In this document: positions 8,603 to 17,373 of the stretch, in pieces | How positions within the stretch are numbered: position 1 is the first letter of the stretch | Layout of the letters: each line of letters begins with the position of its first letter | Assembly (NCBI GenBank): GCA_937899835.1 | Contig: CALCCE010000150.1 | Span: 1 to 64,000, forward strand | DNA: 64,000 nucleotides | Direction of reading: 5' to 3' | From: an uncultured Flavobacteriales bacterium | GTDB taxonomy: Bacteria; Bacteroidota; Bacteroidia; Flavobacteriales_G; Salibacteraceae | Notes under the pieces: generated by a model | Database searches by the model: none | Seen by the model: the letters and a program-made list of their open reading frames with translations, nothing else | What the model was told of the DNA's origin: nothing | Position numbers and translations under genes: made by a program

Positions 8603-10093
8603 ATGGCAAGCCAACTTCACCTATATAATACCCTTACCCGAAGCAAAGAAGTTTTCGAAGCACTGGCACCGCCACGGGTTGGAATGTACGTTTGTGGCCC
8701 AACGGTATACAATTACGTTCATCTGGGCAACTGCCGTACGTTCATTTCTTTCGATTTGGTGTATCGTTACCTGACCCATTTGGGCTACAAGGTGCGGTAC
8801 GTGCGCAACATTACCGATGCGGGGCATTTGGAAAATGATGCGGATGTTGGAGAAGATAAGATATCCAAAAAGGCACGTCTCGAAGAGGTGGAGCCAATGG
8901 AGATTGTGCAGCGTTACGCTACCAATTTTCGTGAAGTGATGGCGCTTTTCAATGCTTTTCCACCCAGTATTGAACCTACTGCTACCGGTCACATCGTGGA
9001 GCAAATCCAAATGGTGAAAACCATTCTCGAAGCCGATCTGGCCTATGAGGTAAACGGCTCGGTGTATTTCGATGTAGCCAAATACAGCGAAACCAACCAT
9101 TATGGAAAACTCTCCGGTCGGGTGTTGGACGATTTGATTTCCAGCGATCAGCGCGATGACGAAAGCCGGGAGTTGGATGGACAGGGAGAAAAAAGAAATT
9201 CAGCAGATTTTGCCCTTTGGAAAAAGGCTTCTCCAACCCACATTATGCGTTGGGATTCTCCCTGGGGAATCGGTTTCCCGGGGTGGCACCTGGAGTGCTC
9301 GGTGATGAGTACCAAGTACCTGGGCGAGCAGTTCGATATACATGGCGGTGGCATGGATTTGCAGTTTCCACACCACGAGTGTGAAGTGGCACAAAATGTA
9401 GCGTCTTCTGGTGTAGACCCGGTGCGGTATTGGATGCATGGCAACATGCTGACGATGAATGGCACGCGAATGGCCAAATCCAAAGGAAATTTTGTGTTGC
9501 CGCTCGACCTCTTTTCGGGCAACAACGCTTTGCTTTCCAAAGGCTTTTCGCCCATGGTGGTGCGCTTTTTTATGATGCAAGCCCATTATCGGAGCACTCT
9601 GGATTTTAGCAACGAAGCCTTGCTCTCCGCTGAAAAGGGATTCCATCGCTTGATGGAAAGCCAGGCCACTTTAGAAAAGCTCAATCCTTCTAAGGAGAGC
9701 ACTTTTGACGTGGCCGACCTGAAGGAAAAATGCTACGCGGCCCTCAACGACGACCTGAATACACCGGTAATGATCGCTCACCTTTTTGATGGGGTTAAGT
9801 TTATCAATTCGGTAAAGGATGGAAAAGCCAGCATTACCTCGGGTGACTTAGCGCAGTTGAAGCAACTTTACCAAGGCATGTTGATGGATGTGTTGGGCCT
9901 GAAAGTAGAAGCCGCTGCTGAGGCAGATGACGATTTGGTGGAAGGTTTAATGTCTACTATTCTCGACCTTAGGCAACAGGCCAAAAGCAACAAAGACTGG
10001 ACTACTGCCGATAAAATTCGCGATTCGTTAAATGCCCTAAACATCGTGGTGAAAGACGGCAAAGAAGGTGCGGAATGGGAACGTAAATCCTAA
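8603..10093 (+). CDS. cysS: Cysteine--tRNA ligase
   Basis: CysRS charges tRNA-Cys. The 496-residue class I synthetase shows [19 protein letters not shown] with the HIGH-type motif HLGN, and the KMSKS-type motif in [10 protein letters not shown]. Zinc ligands of the family are visible as the Cys in CGPTVY, the Cys in HLECSVMS and the His/Cys pair in HHECEVAQ. The C-terminal end ([21 protein letters not shown]) is the usual anticodon-side tail. I start at the ATG at 8603; the frame extends to a TTG at 8582 that lies in the putative promoter. Its stop is four bases before the ATG of the M28 gene, suggesting cotranscription. Confidence 0.96.
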   Translation: MASQLHLYNTLTRSKEVFEALAPPRVGMYVCGPTVYNYVHLGNCRTFISFDLVYRYLTHLGYKVRYVRNITDAGHLENDADVGEDKISKKARLEEVEPMEIVQRYATNFREVMALFNAFPPSIEPTATGHIVEQIQMVKTILEADLAYEVNGSVYFDVAKYSETNHYGKLSGRVLDDLISSDQRDDESRELDGQGEKRNSADFALWKKASPTHIMRWDSPWGIGFPGWHLECSVMSTKYLGEQFDIHGGGMDLQFPHHECEVAQNVASSGVDPVRYWMHGNMLTMNGTRMAKSKGNFVLPLDLFSGNNALLSKGFSPMVVRFFMMQAHYRSTLDFSNEALLSAEKGFHRLMESQATLEKLNPSKESTFDVADLKEKCYAALNDDLNTPVMIAHLFDGVKFINSVKDGKASITSGDLAQLKQLYQGMLMDVLGLKVEAAAEADDDLVEGLMSTILDLRQQAKSNKDWTTADKIRDSLNALNIVVKDGKEGAEWERKS

Positions 10094-10097
10094 GGCG

Positions 10098-11138
10098 ATG
10101 AAGTACTCCCTCAAAATCTGCTATCGTTTTTGTTTACCATCCTTGGTGAAGACCTTAAGCCTGTTGGTATTGGTGTTTTTGTTTACCCAATGTGACGACA
10201 GTTCCAAAAAACGGCCCAGTATCAAGAAAGAAGTTGAGCCCGAGATTCAAGTTGATGTTCCGTCTTTCAATGAAGACTCGGCTTATGCTTTTATAGAGCA
10301 ACAAGTGGCTTTCGGGCCCAGAGTGCCAGGAACTGATCCTTGGCGGGAATGTGCCGACTATTTGGTGAAGCAACTCGAAAGCGCTGCCTTTGAAGTCACA
10401 GTACAGGAAGCCGAAGTCAAGATTTATGACGGTACACCAGTACCGATGAAAAATATTATTGGTCGGTGGAAACCTGAGCTGACCAGCCGTATTTTGTTGT
10501 TTGCGCATTGGGATACGCGCCCCTTTGCCGATAAGGACAACTCCCGCAAAAACGAACCCATTGATGGCGCCAACGATGGAGGCAGTGGTGTAGGCGTCAT
10601 CCTGGAAATTGCCAGAACCCTTGGAATTGCTGAAAAATTGCCCAATATTGGCCTCGATGTGATCTTTTTCGATGTAGAAGATTGGGGCGAACCCGAAGGC
10701 AGCTATACCGCCAGCAGTTCCAGCACCTATTGTTTGGGTTCTCAGTATTGGGCCAACAATCCGCCAATTCCCAATTTTCGTCCTCGCTATGGCATTTTGC
10801 TGGATATGGTAGGTGCAGCAGATGGCTTGTTTGTTTATGAAGAATACTCGATGACCTATGCCAAGCATGTAGCCCAAAAAGTTTGGAAGCGCGCGGCTAA
10901 ATTGGGCCATCAAAAGTTGTTTCTTGCCAGGCAGGTCGGTTTCCAGGTGATGGACGACCACTATTACGTCAATGAAGTAGCGCGTATTCCTTCCATAGAC
11001 ATCATCGAGTTCAATCCGCAAACCCGCTCTTTTGGGAAGTACCACCACACCCACGACGATAACATGGAGGTGATTTACAAACCGACTTTGAAGGCGGTTG
11101 GGCAAACCCTTTTAGAGGTCATTTACCGGGAGAAATAA
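10098..11138 (+). CDS. M28-family glutaminyl-peptide cyclotransferase-like protein
   Basis: This 346-residue exported protein has an M28 zinc hydrolase fold. Expected metal ligands appear in order: AHWDTRP (His), GANDGGSG (Asp), FDVEDWG (Glu/Asp), DMVGAAD (Asp) and YHHTHDD (His). The spacing and the GANDGGSG motif resemble glutaminyl-peptide cyclotransferases, which convert N-terminal glutamine to pyroglutamate; an aminopeptidase is the alternative. The N-terminus is hydrophobic and ends in TQC32, a poor lipobox because Gln precedes Cys, so it may be a lipoprotein or simply secreted. The start is the ATG at 10098; a GTG at 10068 in the same frame lies inside cysS. Confidence 0.85.
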   Translation: MKYSLKICYRFCLPSLVKTLSLLVLVFLFTQCDDSSKKRPSIKKEVEPEIQVDVPSFNEDSAYAFIEQQVAFGPRVPGTDPWRECADYLVKQLESAAFEVTVQEAEVKIYDGTPVPMKNIIGRWKPELTSRILLFAHWDTRPFADKDNSRKNEPIDGANDGGSGVGVILEIARTLGIAEKLPNIGLDVIFFDVEDWGEPEGSYTASSSSTYCLGSQYWANNPPIPNFRPRYGILLDMVGAADGLFVYEEYSMTYAKHVAQKVWKRAAKLGHQKLFLARQVGFQVMDDHYYVNEVARIPSIDIIEFNPQTRSFGKYHHTHDDNMEVIYKPTLKAVGQTLLEVIYREK

Positions 11139-11185
11139 GGGCACTTTCCTTATCTTGCAAGGCAACCTAAAAGCCTTTATTCTTC

Positions 11186-13975
11186 ATGCCGGAACCTTCC
11201 AAAAAACTCTTTTTGCTGGATGCTTATGCCTTGATCTACCGGGCCTATTTTGCCTTCATCAAAAATCCAAGAATCAATTCTAAGGGCCTCAACACCTCGG
11301 CGGTGTTTGGTTTTACCAATACCTTATTAGAGGTGATCAACAAGCAACAGCCTACCCACATAGCGGTGGTGTTTGATCCGCCTCAGGAAAAGACCTTTCG
11401 TCACGAAGAGTATGCGGAATACAAAGCCCAGCGGGAAGCCATGCCCGAAGACTTGCGGCAATCCATTCCCTACATCCAGCGCCTTATTGAAGGGTTCAAC
11501 ATTCCGGGTTTAATGGTGATGGGCTTCGAAGCCGACGATGTGATCGGCACCCTGGCACACAAGGCCCGAAATGCAGGTTTTGAAACTTACATGATGACTC
11601 CTGACAAGGACTACGGCCAGTTGGTGGGGGATAATGTGTACATGTTTAAACCCGCGCGGATGGGCAATGGTGCCGAAGTTTGGGGTGCGCCAGAGGTTTG
11701 TGCGAAGTTCGAAATTGAGCAGCCCGAGCAGGTGATTGACATTTTAGGCCTGTGGGGCGATGCGGTAGACAACATTCCCGGTGTACCGGGAGTAGGAGAA
11801 AAAACGGCTAAAAAGTTGATCGGGCAGTATGGGAGCATTGAAAACTTGTTGGAGAACACCCACGAACTAAAGGGAAAACTCAAAGAGCGGGTAGAAGCCA
11901 ACAAAGAGCAGGCCCTGCTCTCGAAGCGTTTGGCTACCATTGTTACCGATGTCCCGATTGAGTTCGACGAGCAGTCCATGCTCATCGAAAAGCCCAATGA
12001 AGATGCACTGAAAGAGCTTTTTGCAGAATTGGAGTTTCGTAACCTGGCGCGCAAAGTACTCGGTGAGGATGCTGTTGCACCTGCGCCTGCTGCGGGTGAT
12101 CAAATGGATCTTTTTAGTGCTGGGGCTGCTGGACAAGCACCGGTTGACGAATCACCAATGGCCAATTTGGAAACCAGCAAGCACGAATACCATTTGGCCG
12201 ATACGCCCGAAAAACGGGTAGCGCTATTGCAGCAGTTGCAGTCAGAGTCGTCGTATTGTTTTGATACCGAAACCACGGGACTCGACCCACGAACCGCGGA
12301 GTTGGTGGGCATTGCTTTTTCCTGGAAAACCGGTACTGGTTGGTATGTTCCCGTTCCAGCAGATCAGGCCGCTGCAACGGCCATCGCCCAGGAGTTCAAA
12401 GGGGTGCTGGAAGACTCGAATAAGGAGAAGATCGGCCAAAACCTGAAGTACGATATCACGGTGTTGGAACGCTACGGTATTCAAGTGAGTGGTCCTTTGT
12501 TTGACACGATGTTGGCCCATTACCTGATTCAACCAGATATGAACCGGCGAAACATGGATTTACTGGCCAAAACCTATCTCCACTACGAGCCAGTGTCGAT
12601 TGAAAAGTTGATTGGGAAGAAGGGAAAAAATCAAAAGAGCATGCGTGACGTGCCCGTGGAGGAAGTGGTGAGTTATGCTTGTGAGGATGCGGACATTACG
12701 CTTCAGCTAAAGGAAAAGTTCGACCCGAAACTCGATGAAACGGAAACTCGAAAACTCTTCAATGATCTGGAAACGCCTCTGATTCCTGTGTTGACGGCCA
12801 TGGAAGGAGAAGGCATCCGGCTGAACAAAGAAACCATGTCGTCTTTTTCGGAGGAGCTTCAGGGTGAGTTGGCCGACATTCAAAAAAACATTTACGAAGA
12901 AGCAGGTACCGAATTCAATATTGCTTCACCCAAACAGGTGGGGGAAGTACTTTTCGATCACCTTAAGGTGACGGACAAGCCCAAAAAAACCAAAACGGGG
13001 CAGTATTCTACCAGTGAAGATGTGCTCAGTCAGTTGCGCAACAACCATCCTATTGTTGGCAAGATCCTGGAGTTTCGGGAGGTGACCAAGCTAAAGAATA
13101 CTTACGTAGATGTGCTGCCTAAACTCATCAATCCGGCAACTGGCCGTATTCATACTACTTACAATCAGGTGGTGGCGGCTACTGGTCGCTTGAGTTCTGA
13201 CCATCCCAATTTGCAAAACATACCCATTCGAACCAAACGCGGCCGCGAAATCCGGAAAGCATTTGTACCAAGGGATGACAATCACGTGTTGCTTTCGGCG
13301 GATTACTCGCAAATCGAATTGCGGATCATTGCCGAGTTGAGTGGTGATGAAGGCATGAAAACTGCTTTTGCCGAGGGCGTGGATATTCATTCGGCCACTG
13401 CGGCCAAGGTATATGGCGTTGGTTTGGAAGAGGTAGACCGCGAGATGCGCAGCAAGGCCAAGGCGGTGAACTTCGGATTGGCTTATGGGCAAGGCGTATT
13501 TGGCCTGTCCCAAACCTTGGGCATTCCCCGAAAAGAGGCCAAGGAAATCATCGACAGTTATTTCGATCAATTTTCGAGCATCAAACAGTTTATGGAAACG
13601 GCGGTAGAAAAAGCCCGGAAAACCGGATATTCCATTACGCTCATGGGCCGCAAACGCTTTTTGCGCGACATCAACTCCGGCAATCATACCGTTCGTTCAG
13701 GAGCCGAGAGGTTGGCGGTCAACAGCCCGATCCAGGGAACTGCCGCCGATATGATCAAGCAAGCCATGATAATGGTGCATCGACGGATGGAGAAGGAAGG
13801 CTTTCGTTCCCGAATGCTTTTGCAAGTACATGATGAATTGGTATTTGATGCACACAAGGACGAAGTAGATGATTTAAAGCCCTTGGTGATCGATTTAATG
13901 CAAAATGCATTGCCCCTCTCTATACCAATTGTAGTAGAAGCGGGAGTAGGCAACAACTGGTTAGAAGCACACTAA
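11186..13975 (+). CDS. polA: DNA polymerase I
   Basis: PolA fills gaps and removes primers in replication and repair. The 929-residue protein has all three domains: the 5'-3' exonuclease (LLDAYALIYRAYFAF at the N-terminus, with MGFEADDVIGTLA and PGVPGVGEKTAKKL), an intact 3'-5' exonuclease (CFDTETTGLDP near residue 355, and EDADITLQL), and the polymerase domain with SADYSQIELRIIAE (motif A), KAVNFGLAYGQG (motif B) and LLQVHDELVFD (motif C). The exonuclease acidic residues are retained, so proofreading is likely. The ATG at 11186 gives the normal N-terminus. It lies 47 bases after the M28 gene. Confidence 0.97.
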   Translation: MPEPSKKLFLLDAYALIYRAYFAFIKNPRINSKGLNTSAVFGFTNTLLEVINKQQPTHIAVVFDPPQEKTFRHEEYAEYKAQREAMPEDLRQSIPYIQRLIEGFNIPGLMVMGFEADDVIGTLAHKARNAGFETYMMTPDKDYGQLVGDNVYMFKPARMGNGAEVWGAPEVCAKFEIEQPEQVIDILGLWGDAVDNIPGVPGVGEKTAKKLIGQYGSIENLLENTHELKGKLKERVEANKEQALLSKRLATIVTDVPIEFDEQSMLIEKPNEDALKELFAELEFRNLARKVLGEDAVAPAPAAGDQMDLFSAGAAGQAPVDESPMANLETSKHEYHLADTPEKRVALLQQLQSESSYCFDTETTGLDPRTAELVGIAFSWKTGTGWYVPVPADQAAATAIAQEFKGVLEDSNKEKIGQNLKYDITVLERYGIQVSGPLFDTMLAHYLIQPDMNRRNMDLLAKTYLHYEPVSIEKLIGKKGKNQKSMRDVPVEEVVSYACEDADITLQLKEKFDPKLDETETRKLFNDLETPLIPVLTAMEGEGIRLNKETMSSFSEELQGELADIQKNIYEEAGTEFNIASPKQVGEVLFDHLKVTDKPKKTKTGQYSTSEDVLSQLRNNHPIVGKILEFREVTKLKNTYVDVLPKLINPATGRIHTTYNQVVAATGRLSSDHPNLQNIPIRTKRGREIRKAFVPRDDNHVLLSADYSQIELRIIAELSGDEGMKTAFAEGVDIHSATAAKVYGVGLEEVDREMRSKAKAVNFGLAYGQGVFGLSQTLGIPRKEAKEIIDSYFDQFSSIKQFMETAVEKARKTGYSITLMGRKRFLRDINSGNHTVRSGAERLAVNSPIQGTAADMIKQAMIMVHRRMEKEGFRSRMLLQVHDELVFDAHKDEVDDLKPLVIDLMQNALPLSIPIVVEAGVGNNWLEAH

Positions 13976-14019
13976 TGCCAATTTTTACCGTAAAACCAAG
14001 GCAGATAGGTCGTTTCTGC

Positions 14020-14027
14020 TATATTTG
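14020..14027 (+). promoter_or_regulatory. Bacteroidota -7 promoter box upstream of the 14061 lipoprotein gene
   Basis: TATATTTG, an exact TAnnTTTG match 33 bases before the ATG at 14061. It covers the alternative TTG start at 14025, supporting the ATG. No -33 box was found. Confidence 0.45.
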
Positions 14028-14060
14028 TTCAGTACCAGTAAGATTTGTAAAAAAGCCATT

Positions 14061-14996
14061 ATGAAGATTTTGAAAGTGGTTGCCATCAGCAAATGGTCGC
14101 TAATCTTTGCCGCCCTTTGGTTGGTTGCTGCCTGTGCGGAGCAACCGAAAGGCAAAGAGGAGCCGGCAAATGACCCTGCCGCAGAAACCCCGGCCGATGA
14201 TCGTACCGATGAAGACGAAGAACGCTTGAGTCAGGCAAAGAAGTTATTCTTTGCGCTACCTTCTCCAATTGAAACGGCCTCGCTACTTAAAAAAGCGGGA
14301 GCTACTTACGATCAAGAGGTGTTGAACGGCCATACCAATGTTTCCAACTACCAAACCATCAGCAAAAAAGCACTCAACCTGGGTGTTTATGGAGCAGATC
14401 TAAGTTATAGCAGCATTTTTGAGCAAACCCAGCAGTGTTTGGAGTACATCAAGAGTGCTCGAATGCTTGCCGCAGAGTTGGGCATTGCCAATGCTTTTAA
14501 CCCGGAGGTGATGGAGCGCTTTGAGTCCAATATTTCGGATCGGGATACCGTGATGAACCTCATTTCCGAAGTGTTTTGGTCAGCCAATTCCAGCCTTAAA
14601 GCTACCGAGAGCAGCAACATTGCCGCCCTTATCCTATCAGGAGGTTGGGTAGAAGGGTTGTACATTGCCAGCAAGATGGTGGACATGGAAAATCCTAATG
14701 AGCAAATTATAAAGCGCATTGCCGAGCAAAAATTTGCCCTCGAAAACCTCCTTCAGTTGATGGAAATGTATGAGGACGGTGACATCCTTAAAGAAACGCA
14801 TCAAGACTTGAAAGAGCTCAAAGCGTTGTTTGATAATCTTGATGAAGCAAAAGCCGATGGACCTGCTACCGCTTCCGTGAATGAAGAAACGGGTGTAACG
14901 ACCATCGGAGCTAAACGGGAACTTTCCATTTCCCCCGAACAGTTGGCTGCGATCTCCGAGAAAGTCGGAGCAATCCGTGGTAAATACGTTGAATAA
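14061..14996 (+). CDS. Lipoprotein of unknown function
   Basis: This 311-residue protein starts with a lipoprotein signal peptide whose lipobox is LVAAC with the Cys at residue 25. An acidic Pro/Ala/Asp-rich linker follows (residues 28-50), then a mostly helical domain starting at ALPSPIETASLLKKAGATY. The stretch KKALNLGVYGADLSY looks like a conserved core. From memory, similar lipoproteins occur in many Bacteroidota without an assigned function. The next gene starts 33 bases downstream and also encodes an exported protein, so the two probably work together. I do not recognise a catalytic motif. The ATG at 14061 is preferred to a TTG at 14025 because it fits the signal peptide. Confidence 0.8.
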   Translation: MKILKVVAISKWSLIFAALWLVAACAEQPKGKEEPANDPAAETPADDRTDEDEERLSQAKKLFFALPSPIETASLLKKAGATYDQEVLNGHTNVSNYQTISKKALNLGVYGADLSYSSIFEQTQQCLEYIKSARMLAAELGIANAFNPEVMERFESNISDRDTVMNLISEVFWSANSSLKATESSNIAALILSGGWVEGLYIASKMVDMENPNEQIIKRIAEQKFALENLLQLMEMYEDGDILKETHQDLKELKALFDNLDEAKADGPATASVNEETGVTTIGAKRELSISPEQLAAISEKVGAIRGKYVE

Positions 14997-15029
14997 AACC
15001 GGTTGAGAACCCCTGCATCCATCTCTCTT

Positions 15030-15461
15030 ATGAAAGCCTTAGCACAGTTATTTTTAGTTTTGGTGGTCTCGATCGCCTCTTTTTCTGATGCCGGTGCGCA
15101 GTGTAAGAACTTTACTAAGCGTAAGTGCATTCCGCAAATGGCCCCTTACATCAACAACGGTCAGTACAACGGTGCTACCTTGTTTGAAGGTGAGACGGCT
15201 TCCGTCATGATGACCTTTTATTCAGGACAGGACTACCGCCTTATCGTTTGCTCTCAAGACATTCTGAAAGGAACCTATTTTGAGATCAAAGATGAGGATG
15301 GCAATTTGCTATACACCAACAAAGACAAAGATTCAGACGTTTGGGACTTTAATGTCGCCTCTACCCAACAGTTGATGGTGGAGGTTACGGTGCCCCAAAC
15401 CAGTACCCATGATGTGAAGAACAGTGGGTGTGTTTCTATATTGGTCGGTTTCCTTGAATAA
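15030..15461 (+). CDS. Small secreted protein of unknown function
   Basis: This 143-residue protein has a signal peptide (hydrophobic residues 5-20, cleavage probably after DAGA), then a mature part of about 120 residues with four cysteines. Recognisable stretches are NNGQYNGATLFEGETASV, YSGQDYRLIVCSQ, FEIKDEDGNLLYTNKDKD and GCVSILVGFLE; the pattern suggests a beta-sandwich. It follows the 14061 lipoprotein gene by 33 bases and precedes a strong terminator, so the two form a short operon. I know of similar hypothetical proteins in Bacteroidota but no function. The ATG at 15030 is used rather than the TTG at 15003 because it gives a clean signal peptide. Confidence 0.78.
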   Translation: MKALAQLFLVLVVSIASFSDAGAQCKNFTKRKCIPQMAPYINNGQYNGATLFEGETASVMMTFYSGQDYRLIVCSQDILKGTYFEIKDEDGNLLYTNKDKDSDVWDFNVASTQQLMVEVTVPQTSTHDVKNSGCVSILVGFLE

Positions 15462-15493
15462 GGAATAAGCCGCTCTTCTTTTGATATTGATGA

Positions 15494-15525
15494 AGCCCTG
15501 GGCAATGTGTCCCAGGGCTTTTTTT
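15494..15525 (+). terminator. Rho-independent terminator after the 15030 gene
   Basis: A nine-base stem AGCCCTGGG / CCCAGGGCT (15494-15502 and 15511-15519) with an eight-base loop is followed by a run of seven T. Confidence 0.9.
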
Positions 15526-15735
15526 GTAGCTGTTTTATTCCACAATTGTTGTTGTGGTTGGGAACGTAATTGTACGCGATAAGCTGCTATCTGGAAGCCT
15601 TGTACGGTTACATCGCCTGGACGCACAAAGGGTTATTCTTATTATAGTCGAAGGCGCTTTTTTGTTTTCTTTCTATAATCATGTTACTGCAATCAATGAG
15701 CTACGGTTCTATTTTGTATTTGAAGTTTGTGGGCA
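15526..15735. other. Gene-free stretch between two terminators
   Basis: The 352 bases between the 15030 gene and exbD contain two terminators and this 210-base AT-rich piece. I see no gene, promoter box or repeat that I would defend in it. Confidence 0.6.
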
Positions 15736-15766
15736 TAAAAAAACCACTCCGGAGAGGAGTGGTTTT
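15736..15766 (-). terminator. Terminator for the exbB-exbD transcript
   Basis: An 11-base perfect stem AAAACCACTCC / GGAGTGGTTTT (15740-15750 and 15756-15766) with a five-base loop. Read on the minus strand it ends in a seven-base T run, 48 bases after the last exbD gene. It is also T-flanked on the plus strand and may work both ways. Confidence 0.85.
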
Positions 15767-15813
15767 CAATACTCTATATTGCTAAGTAGCCTAAATCAAA
15801 CGGTTGAGAAGTA

Positions 15814-16284
15814 TCACTGAGTGATGTCAGCACCCTCACGAGTAGAGTAGCTGATTTTGAGCGCTTGAACTTTGCGCAACTCTTGTTTTACTTTGGTAAC
15901 GATGCCCATTTTCGTTTCGCTGTCTACCTTCAACGAGGTAGTGAGACGAGGTATTTCAGCCTCTTCCCTTTCGGATCTGCGACTTTCGATGTAGGGTCCG
16001 ATGTCATTGGTAGTTGCAAAAACATCGTTGAGCTGAATCCGTGGTTCTGAACCAAATTTAGCTTTATCAATGGGCGAACCAATGTAGATGTAATCGACCA
16101 ACGCTTTGTTTTTCAATTTGGCAACTTCTGTAGCCTCTGGCTGGGTGAGCTGGATTTTCAAATCCACCTCCCGCATTACAGTAGTTACCATGAAGAAGAA
16201 CAAGAGCATAAAGACAATGTCAGGCAAGGAAGCAGTAGAAACTGCTGGTGTGTCCTTTTTGCCGTCTTTTCTAAACTTAGACAT
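15814..16284 (-). CDS. ExbD/TolR-family biopolymer transport protein (second copy)
   Basis: ExbD proteins form, with ExbB, an inner-membrane proton-driven motor that powers TonB-type outer-membrane transport. This 156-residue copy has a short cytoplasmic start, one transmembrane helix (residues 20-40) carrying the essential aspartate D22 in SLPDIVFMLLFFFMVTT, and a periplasmic domain. It lies three bases after the stop of the other exbD and ends the transcript, before the terminator at 15736-15766. Two ExbD proteins in tandem may form a heteromeric periplasmic part. No TonB gene is adjacent. Confidence 0.9.
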   Translation of the reverse strand: MSKFRKDGKKDTPAVSTASLPDIVFMLLFFFMVTTVMREVDLKIQLTQPEATEVAKLKNKALVDYIYIGSPIDKAKFGSEPRIQLNDVFATTNDIGPYIESRRSEREEAEIPRLTTSLKVDSETKMGIVTKVKQELRKVQALKISYSTREGADITQ

Positions 16285-16287
16285 AAA

Positions 16288-16887
16288 TTATCCTCCAACG
16301 TTTTTGGGTTCAGCTTCCGAAACCCGGTTTGGATAAATCTTTTTGACTGCCTTCGCACGTTCAATCATGGTCTTATCCTTCCTTTCAACGAGATCGGTAT
16401 AGGAAATACCAAATTTCCGCATAGAAACCTCATCACGTAATTCACGATAAGCAGCCGCCAATTCGTTTTGAACGCTGATGTAAGTTTCATAGTTGGTCCC
16501 GTTATCATTTTGCAGAGAGATTACCTGCTTCGATACGGGAGTTTCCCCAAAGAATGGAACATCAACCATCTTAAATTCTGGTAAATCTTCTTTCTTATCA
16601 GGATTGGAGATGAACTCTTTGGCCTTCTCACGGAGTTGCGAGATATCAGTAGGCTCACCTTCAACCAACAACTGGTTGTTGCGGTTCACAAGTACCACAA
16701 AAACGTTGCGATCGCGGATTGGAGGTGGCGGTGGTTGGTTTGGATCAAGGGGAGGTGGCAAACGACGGGCCAGTCCCAGTGGTGAATCCATGGTAGTCGT
16801 TACCAGGAAGAACACCAGCAACAGGAAGGCGATGTCGGCCATCGATCCCGCATTGATCTCTTGTGTTTCTCTTTTACCTCTCGCCAT
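16288..16887 (-). CDS. ExbD/TolR-family biopolymer transport protein (first copy)
   Basis: This 199-residue ExbD-like protein has the membrane aspartate at D18 in SMADIAFLLLVFFLVTTTMD. After the helix comes a proline-rich stretch (PPPLDPNQPPPPPIRDRN, about residues 44-61), then a periplasmic domain longer than usual, which contains the segment VPFFGETPVSKQVISLQND. The proline stretch could span the periplasm or act as a stiff arm. It differs clearly from the 156-residue ExbD that follows it, so the tandem is old rather than a recent duplication. It stands 12 bases after the small membrane protein gene. Confidence 0.9.
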   Translation of the reverse strand: MARGKRETQEINAGSMADIAFLLLVFFLVTTTMDSPLGLARRLPPPLDPNQPPPPPIRDRNVFVVLVNRNNQLLVEGEPTDISQLREKAKEFISNPDKKEDLPEFKMVDVPFFGETPVSKQVISLQNDNGTNYETYISVQNELAAAYRELRDEVSMRKFGISYTDLVERKDKTMIERAKAVKKIYPNRVSEAEPKNVGG

Positions 16888-16899
16888 AATTCAATGATG

Positions 16900-17349
16900 T
16901 TATCGAATGAATCGGGTTACAGAGGAGAATACAATGGATAATACTGCTCCACCTAAAAGGACGTAGAACATGATGATTCCGGTACCCGAGAGATGGGCAG
17001 TTACTTCGTCAACCAACAATTCTTCTGTGGTTTTATTGATGTACCGCTGGTAATCATCACCGGTAGACAAAGCGTAGCCAATTCCGAAAACCAAGCCCAG
17101 TCCAACGATCCAAATGAGGATGCTTTTAATTTTGGCTGGGTTGGAGATAATTGCCGTAATGAAAGTCGCAATCCAAGAGAAGGAGGCAACTGCCAAAAGG
17201 ACAAGCGCATAAGTGATAAACGACCCTACCCAAGGATAGGAAAAGGTTGTTTCATCAGAAGTAACCATTACCAGAACGCACAGGATCGCTCCTACTATCA
17301 TAAGCGCTCTGGTGAAAATGACCACACCGAGGTTTAATGTATTATTCAT
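16900..17349 (-). CDS. Four-helix membrane protein of unknown function in the exb operon
   Basis: This 149-residue protein has four hydrophobic segments, roughly residues 8-28, 41-66, 77-94 and 122-142, and a short loop with SDETTFSYPWVG between the first two. No family motif is recognised. It sits between exbB (24 bases before it) and the first exbD (12 bases after it) on the same strand, so it is very likely cotranscribed and may be an accessory part of the motor. From memory, a small protein at this place is common in Bacteroidota exb clusters. Confidence 0.8.
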   Translation of the reverse strand: MNNTLNLGVVIFTRALMIVGAILCVLVMVTSDETTFSYPWVGSFITYALVLLAVASFSWIATFITAIISNPAKIKSILIWIVGLGLVFGIGYALSTGDDYQRYINKTTEELLVDEVTAHLSGTGIIMFYVLLGGAVLSIVFSSVTRFIR

Positions 17350-17373
17350 AACATTCAGTGTTTTTATGAATAA

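Noticed and set aside
10155-11105. A 316-codon minus-strand frame
   Set aside because: It is antisense to the M28 gene, whose metal ligands and domain order are intact; no family features in the antisense product.
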